Below are positions 57,427 to 63,016 of a DNA stretch of 63,016 nt, in pieces. The stretch is from Gnetum montanum (lineage: Eukaryota > Streptophyta > Gnetopsida > Gnetales > Gnetaceae): positions 1 through 63,016 of the forward strand of contig MNCI01007823.1 in NCBI GenBank assembly GCA_015680685.1, given 5' to 3'. The notes below the pieces were generated by a model. The model was not told the origin of the DNA, did no database searches, and saw nothing but the letters and a program-made list of their open reading frames with translations. The translations under genes and the position numbers were made by a program. Position 1 is the stretch's first letter. Each line of letters begins with the position of its first letter.

Positions 57427-58410
57427 TGGTATAGGGTTTGCACCTTAATAGACCCCAATAAGACCTAATCCATAACTTCCAAGTAGATCTAGCTTAGAAA
57501 ATAAGAATAACACAATAAAATGAAGAAAATATTCCTTATATTAAGATAATTTCTAAAATACATAGCAAATACATCAAAGATGAGGAGCCAAGCTCAACCC
57601 ACAACTCTCCCAATGATCTTAGATGTGACACTTGTCCCCTCTTAATCCTTAATTACTCACAATGGAGCCCAAGCTCAAGATAAGACACTCTTCCTTGCCT
57701 TTCACTCAACTTCCTTGCAAAAACTCTATTCTTGCAAAAGGTCTCTTCCCTCAAGATCTCTCTCTCTTGCCCTCTATTGGGATGTTTTGCCTTCAACATT
57801 TGCACTTTGGCCTTTGGCATTGTAGCACCTAGCATTGTGGCACTTGGTACTGCAACACTTACAATGTTGAATTACATTAATATTTATAAGAAATTGGAAG
57901 GTAAAAATCCTATAAATCCTTCCTCAACTCAACTTTGGGTTCTTTATATGCTTTTCAAACCTTCTCATCCTTTTCCTAGTTTTTTTAATCTTGCATTGGC
58001 TATTTTCCAAATTGGAACAACATTTTTGGAAGTTTCCTCATGCATTTGGGTCATCTTTGGCTTTTCTAGGATAACTACTATGAAAACCCTACTTTTGAAA
58101 GATATGTCTACTATTTTTGGTATATTTCTACTCTTTAGGGAAGATGTATTTAGAAAGAAATCTCTCTTTCTAGGAAGATGTCTCTTTTGAAGGTGCCAAA
58201 AATAAAAGTGCTCCTTTTGATGCTAGAATCCTCTAGATGCCTTCCAACAAGTCTACATAGATCCTGGAACCTCCTAAACTCATCAAAATGAGCCAAAAAC
58301 ACTATGAAACATGTCAAAACATCCAAGAATAATCCTCAAAAAAATCAACATAAAAATATACATAGCATGTATGGTAGAACAAGGGGATAAAAAGTGGTGT
58401 CCCAACACCA
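57427..58410 (-). repeat. 3' LTR of family C element
   Basis: On the minus strand it starts TGGTGTTGGGACACCAC at 58410 after the purine tract and ends near CCCTATACCA at 57427. It matches 60206-61252 through blocks such as CTAGCTT-AAAATAA-AATAACA, ATTAAGATAATT and GCATTTGCACTTTGGCCTTTG. Plus-strand frames inside it are by-products. Confidence 0.8.
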
Positions 58411-58424
58411 ACTTTCCCACCCTT
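58411..58424 (-). other. Polypurine tract of family C element
   Basis: Minus-strand AAGGGTGGGAAAGT ends immediately before the LTR start at 58410, in the expected position for plus-strand priming. Confidence 0.6.
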
Positions 58425-58455
58425 AAAAATGTCATGCTTCATGATCTTTCATAAG

Positions 58456-59620
58456 CTAGAAGGAATCATGCCCCCATGACTCAAGGCCATTATAATAATC
58501 ATGACTTAATGCATTACAAAAATGAGAATAAATATCATTTTTGAGCTTCCCTTGCTCATGGGGGCTTGTCCTCATGTCCCACCATGCTTCCTTCATCCGA
58601 TCATCTCTCTGGAATGCTTTCCTTGCATCCCCATGATGACTCAAAACTACAACAAATAAGGAATATGAAAAATAAAAAGGATTAGGCTTTCTTGATCCAA
58701 CATCCTTTCTTTTATTCTTTCTCCTCTTATTCACATTCATCTTCTTGGTATTTAGAAGACTACAACTTAGACTCCTTTCATCACCATCATGTAGATTACC
58801 TTCATGGTGTACTTCCATTTTATAGTTGAGATAATGAAATCCATCATCACACTTCAAAAATTTATCATTGTTTTAATCAATAGAAAACATCTCCAAATTC
58901 TATAAAATCATATCATTATCAATTTCTTCACTTGCTTCAATAATGAACTTCTCATAATGACTATTCCAATAGCCATCATCATCAAATAAATTACCATTAT
59001 TAGTATTCCTCTTACTAACAATGGCACCAAAAGTAATAGCATGACTCTAAATCTCATCACAAACATCACAATGATCATGATATTTATCATTACCATTGAA
59101 CAATCCACCATCAAGTTGAAGTGAAAAACTAGCATCCATCACACTAGCTTCAACATAAGAGACATTACTACCATCAACAAGGTAAAGCTCACCCTTTCTT
59201 ATCTTTTCATGATTTCTTCCATCCATCTTTGGTTCAACTTGATCTTCAACATGTGACCATTCAATGTCATCAAAGCTTGAAGGTTCAAGATCCCAAATAG
59301 GATTTCCCAATTCTAATGGCTTCTCCTCTTCAAAGGAATCATCAACAAGCTCTTCATCCCACTTTTGAGGTACCAACCCAAAAGGTAAACTCTCCTCCAT
59401 GGCGTTAACATTAAATTCATCAAAAACATAATTAAAGCAATTATTCTTCCACATACCTTGGCTAGAAGACTTACCTCCCTCCCATGAGATAGTCTCAACT
59501 TGACTTAAAATCTTCTTTCCCTTGCCACAAGGTGTAGAAAAATTGCAAAAAGAATTAGTATCATACCTTCTAGTGCTACCCTTGATCCTCCTTGGAGAAG
59601 TTCATTAATCTTTTCCACTC
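58456..59620 (-). pseudogene. Unidentified acidic ORF of family C element
   Basis: Not recognised. On the minus strand an open frame runs from about 59620 (RRIKGSTRRYDTNSFCNF) through STPCGKGKKILSQVETISWE, MWKNNCFNYVFDEFNVNAME (ATG 59454) and FGLVPQKWDEELVDDSFEEE to CDVCDEI, with one stop at about 59046. It then resumes as HAITFGAIVSKRNTNNGNLF. After two further stops comes a basic part, KKMNVNKRRKNKRKDVGSRK (about 58745), ending at 58456. Its length and order (acidic first half, short Cys motifs, Lys/Arg-rich patch) could suit a nucleic-acid-binding structural protein, but no known gag core was seen. It is the only coding potential of the element. Confidence 0.5.
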
Positions 59621-60205
59621 TCTTGGCTTTGATCCTTCACGTCTCATGACTTATGAGGTAGGAACTCTCCTTGATCAGCAGCATATACCACGTTGGACTT
59701 TGAACATCTCTTGGTCCCTTTTATGAAGCTCTTGGTTCCCTCCTGTTAAACCCTTGAGTATTGAGCACTCCATTGCTCAATAAGAGATAGTTAAGAACTC
59801 CTTTTCTCATTGCTCTCTACTTAATTATACCCTTCATCTTCCTTTCATTATATATGACTAGAAGATATTATATTAATTATCCTTAAAATATTTCCCATGT
59901 TAGTCTTGAATTTCTCCATATCCCTTTCTAAAATTTCCACAAAATCATGGTGCTTGTGGACCTTTACTTTGGGATGAAATTCTTGCATTTCAGTCACAAA
60001 AGCTTTAAAGGAGTTCTTAAACTCTTGAAGCTCTTATCTAAGCTCTTGACATGTCTTCTACTTTGGAGCTATGCTTAAAGCAACAAGAATGATATCCAAA
60101 ATAAAATTCAAAAATATCCACAACAATGTTCCTTTCATTCAAAGAAAACAACATGCTCCAACATAAAAGTATGGAAACCTCTACACCTCTATTGTAATAC
60201 TAATC
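59621..60205 (-). other. Leader of family C element with primer-site-like sequence
   Basis: Between the 5' LTR and the ORF. Minus-strand TTAGTATTACAATAGAGGTG (about 60185-60204) resembles a decayed TTGGTATCAGAGC-type primer site. The rest has no recognised feature. Confidence 0.5.
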
Positions 60206-61252
60206 TGACATAGGGGTGTTGCATCTTAATAGATCCTAAAAGGATCCAATCCATAACTTCCAAAAAAATCTAGCTTACAAAATAAAAATAACATAATACA
60301 ATGAAGGAAATATCCCTTATATTAAGATAATTCTCAAAATACATAGGAAATACATCAAAGATGAAGAGCCAAGCTTAACTCACAACTCTCCCAAGGATCT
60401 TAGAGGACATACTTTTCCTCTCTTAATCCTCAATTGCTTACAATGGAGCCCAAGCTCAAGACAAGACACTTACAAGAGATTCTCCTAACCTCTCTCAAGG
60501 GCTCTTCCTTGCCTTTCACTCAACTTCTTGCACAATCTTGATTCTTGAACAAGCTCTCTTTCCTCAAGATCTCTCTCTCTTTCCCTCTATTAGGATGTTT
60601 CACCTTTAGCATTTGCACTTTGGCCTTTGGCATTATGACACCTGGCATTGTGACACTTGGCACTATGGAACTTGGTACTACAACACTTACAACGGTGAAT
60701 TACATCAATATTTATAAGCAACCAAACGATAAAAATCTTATAAATCTTTCTTCAACTTAAATTAAGCTTCTTTAGATGTTTAGGGTGTCTTCTCACCTTC
60801 TCCTTGGCTATTTACATCTTACTTTGGCTATTTCCTAAATTGGAATGATATTTTTTGAAGTTTCCCCATGCATTTGGATCATCTTTGGCTTTGCTAGAAA
60901 ATCTATTGCGAAAGCCCTACTTTTGGGAGAGACGTCTACTATTTTTGGTAGATGTTTACTCTTAAGGGAAGACATCTTTTGAGAGATGTCTTTGGAAAGA
61001 TGTGTATCTTTCTGGGGAGACGTCTCTTTTAAAAGTGCCAAAAATAAAAGTACTCCTTTTGATGCCGAGAGCCTTCAAATGCCTCCCAACAAGTCCCCAT
61101 AGACCCTGGAACCTTCTAAACTCATGAAAATGAACCAAAAACACTACAAAACATGATAAAAAATTCAAGAATCATCCTTAACAAAATCAACATAAAACGA
61201 TAAACAACATGTAGGGTAGAATAAGAGGATCAGAAGAGGTGTCCCTACACCA
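60206..61252 (-). repeat. 5' LTR of family C element
   Basis: Starts (minus) TGGTGTAGGGACACCTC at 61252 and ends CCCCTATGTCA at 60206, beside the primer-like site. It is collinear with 57427-58410, with small indels such as GGAACTTGGTACTACAACAC. Confidence 0.8.
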
Positions 61253-61856
61253 AGTCCTGAAGAGGGGCCCACTAGGATGACAAAAGGATGTAGAGTTAAA
61301 GATACCACTAGTGGCAATCGCATGAAATGAGATTAAGTTGCAAAAGGCATTTTTGTAAACATGAAGATGCAGTGGAACATTGGTTGAGATTAGTGCACCA
61401 TAATAACAAATGTTGGGGTGACCATGATTAGAAATAAGTGGATTAAGAAACTTGATTCATAGAGAACAAAAAAGATGTATAGTTAAGGATGTTCACCTCT
61501 AGAATCAATCATTGTAAAAGATTTCCTATTAATATATCTGTTGATGCATTTGGCCATTTTATGGAATAGTAAGATTCAGGGCTTTGAGTTTGGTAAGTTA
61601 TACGAATTATCAAAGTTATATTCAAAGGCTACGGGCATGTTAAAGTTTTGTGGAGTAAATTAAAATTTTAATGAGATGATAGGTTTGATGTGAAGTAACT
61701 TTGAAGCAAAAATTGGCAACATTAGGAAATAAAATATTTTTGAAAGATGCAAATATTTCATTTTACGGTTTGGAGGTTCACTCACGCGGTACAGCAAACT
61801 AAAAAATGGAATTCCTGGGCGTGGCATACCAACAACATGAATTATTTTGCAAATGA
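61253..61856. other. AT-rich DNA, nothing recognised
   Basis: About 600 bases right of the family C element. No open frame of interest, no LTR terminus and no repeat was seen. Confidence 0.45.
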
Positions 61857-62003
61857 ATTGCGGCCCTAATTTGCTGAAAATCGTGGCCCTAATTTGCAGA
61901 AAATCGTGGCCCTAATTTGCAGAAAATCACGGTCCTAATTTGCTCCGAAATTTGCAGAAAATCGCGGCCCTAATTTGCTCTGAAATTTGCAGAAAACCGT
62001 GGC
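61857..62003. repeat. Minisatellite, 22-bp unit, about six decayed copies
   Basis: The unit AAATCGTGGCCCTAATTTGCAG recurs from 61857 to 62003 with variants (GCGGCCCTAATTTGCTG, CACGGTCCTAATTTGCTC). Two copies carry an extra TCCGAAATTTGCAG or TCTGAAATTTGCAG insert. It lies just before a GC-richer patch. Confidence 0.88.
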
Positions 62004-62073
62004 CTTGTTCACAGATTCTGTTTGGGCGTTCTTGGGAATTCGTGGGTCTATTTCGGTAGGGTTAATTCAGGAA

Positions 62074-62439
62074 ATGGCTCCCAAAAAACATGCAAGCAGC
62101 GGGTGCACGGAGGCAACTTGGAACAATAACGACAACACCAACGCAAACGCAGGATGCATAAAGAAAAACCCAAACCGAAATCTACGTTTTTTGGGTTCAA
62201 TCCCACGCATCCACAAATGCACTGCAGGAAACAAAATAATAAAACAGAGGACAAAAGGCAGAGAGCAAAGGGAAAACAATGAGCAGGCGTGTTTCTGGTT
62301 CATCCCTGCAACTTCAAAAAATTTTGGTGCAGTTATTTCATCTCTAAAACAGGGCTTCTTCCTTCCGAAAGATTCATTTCGAATTTTAGGCGGTATGTCC
62401 TGCAACTTACCTTCAAACAGCTACCATGACCAATGCTGA
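62074..62439 (+). CDS. Hypothetical ORF, 121 residues, weak
   Basis: Opens MAPKKHASSGCTEATWNNND at ATG 62074 within an uninterrupted frame that begins upstream in the minisatellite. The product is basic, with an Asn/Thr-rich part and a KQRTKGREQRENNEQ stretch. No domain was recognised. Composition is GC-richer than the surroundings, as in low-copy DNA, but a similarly long frame on the opposite strand makes a real gene uncertain. Confidence 0.2.
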   Translation: MAPKKHASSGCTEATWNNNDNTNANAGCIKKNPNRNLRFLGSIPRIHKCTAGNKIIKQRTKGREQRENNEQACFWFIPATSKNFGAVISSLKQGFFLPKDSFRILGGMSCNLPSNSYHDQC

Positions 62440-62563
62440 TGCATTCGGCATCGCATACCAGTCCGATGGATACGGCAACAGGGACACGGGAGCACATCAG
62501 GATTACTGTCTAGAGATATTTCTGACCAATGCTGGTGAACTGGAGTCTGAAGATAAAATTTAA
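62426..62563 (+). CDS. Short ORF or exon start, 45 residues, weak
   Basis: ATG 62426 opens MTNADAFGIAYQSDGYGNRD and ends at TAA 62563. Balanced codon use and many polar residues look more protein-like than nearby frames. It overlaps the end of the preceding frame, so at most one is real. No homologue recognised. Confidence 0.2.
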   Translation: MTNADAFGIAYQSDGYGNRDTGAHQDYCLEIFLTNAGELESEDKI

Positions 62564-63016
62564 AAATTTTAAATAATCTATAATACTATATACACTAAAT
62601 ATGAACCTCCAGTTATAAATTTATCTTTTCTAATTTATCAAGACTTCAAAAATAGTGTTGGTTAAAATATTATATAAGCACCTACAAATATTTGTAATAT
62701 TAATCTTCACTTGTTTATGATATTTTAAACATGTTCCACATATTTAAAAATATATATAACTTCCAAAAACATAAATCTCTCCTAATTACATTTATAACTT
62801 CCTAAATAAATCCTCCCTAAATTAAATAAGTAAGTTGTAACCTCCTTACTTGGAGAGATATTTTCAAGATTATTTTTGGATATTTGGAAATTGCAACTTT
62901 CATATACATCACTTAAAAAACTTTACATCTCATCTTGAAGAGGCAAAATTAAAAGATATATATATGTATGAAGTAAGTTGCCACTATAGCTTGTGTTCCT
63001 ATGTATCTTAGGAATT
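62564..63016. other. AT-rich DNA to window end, nothing recognised
   Basis: Strongly AT-rich with a short TA run near 62960. No gene or repeat unit was seen. Confidence 0.45.

Larger units (their letters stand above)
57427..61252 (-). mobile_element. Small minus-strand LTR element with a single unidentified acidic ORF (family C)
   Basis: Direct repeats of about 1 kb (57427-58410 and 60206-61252) flank 1.8 kb. On the minus strand: LTR, a primer-site-like TTAGTATTACAATAGAGGTG, an acidic ORF, a purine tract AAGGGTGGGAAAGT, LTR. No gag knuckle, RT or integrase motif was seen, so the element is non-autonomous. Flanks AGTTT (57422-57426) and AGTCC (61253-61257) agree at three of five bases. Confidence 0.75.

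Noticed and set aside
57732-58190. 152-residue plus-strand frame
   Set aside because: It lies wholly inside the family C LTR, and the matching part of the other LTR (60545-60760) is open only in part and frameshifted. Probably chance.
1-63016. CRISPR arrays, bacterial operons, tRNA or rRNA genes
   Set aside because: No regularly spaced short repeats with unique spacers, no ribosome-binding-site-led gene strings and no cloverleaf or rRNA signature were seen; the content is that of a plant nuclear genome.

Overview
The window reads as nuclear DNA of a seed plant, probably a gymnosperm. It is AT-rich and dominated by old, stop-riddled LTR retrotransposons. It carries one intron-containing plant gene with GT-AG introns and a relic of a chloroplast-import gene. 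Bacterial operons, CRISPR arrays, tRNA and rRNA genes were not seen. The gymnosperm assignment is inference from the style of decay, not from a diagnostic marker.

Layout. 1-6250: the 3' part of a plus-strand Ty3/gypsy element (protease tail, RT, RNase H, integrase, 3' LTR), cut by the window edge. 6251-8732: degenerate DNA with a gag scrap and a plus-strand LTR. 8737-19547: a minus-strand mosaic of gag-bearing but pol-less elements, with two gag copies, several LTR pieces, and a decayed second ORF (plant transposon-associated domain plus coiled coil) near the 3' LTR. 19548-22000: low-copy DNA with short tandem repeats. 22320-26695: an apparently intact eight-exon HAK/KUP/KT potassium transporter gene, the only convincing functional gene here. 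27676-28293: a frameshifted TOC75-like (Omp85) pseudogene. 28616-30253: a GC-richer patch and a 362-bp tandem duplication. 30629-38280: a second plus-strand member of the first Ty3/gypsy family, broken by a solo LTR with a perfect 5-bp target duplication. 38596-55411: a chromovirus-type Ty3/gypsy tandem array (LTR-internal-LTR-internal-LTR). 55750-57426: a minus-strand gag relic. 57427-61252: a small minus-strand LTR element that carries only an unidentified acidic ORF. 61253-63016: low-copy DNA with a 22-bp minisatellite and a GC-richer patch with short ORFs.

How the parts relate. The pol-bearing plus-strand elements and the pol-less minus-strand elements share LTR ends (TGATRAGTCA at one end, CTCATCA at the other), a tRNA-Asp-like primer site, a related gag, and a palindromic GATATC-rich U3 just upstream of the TATA box. 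This suggests an autonomous/non-autonomous pair. The potassium transporter gene and the TOC75 relic lie on the same strand in a low-copy island of about 8 kb between retrotransposon blocks.

All homology calls come from reading motifs by eye. No alignment or database search was run, and element edges are given to within a few bases only where terminal motifs were visible.
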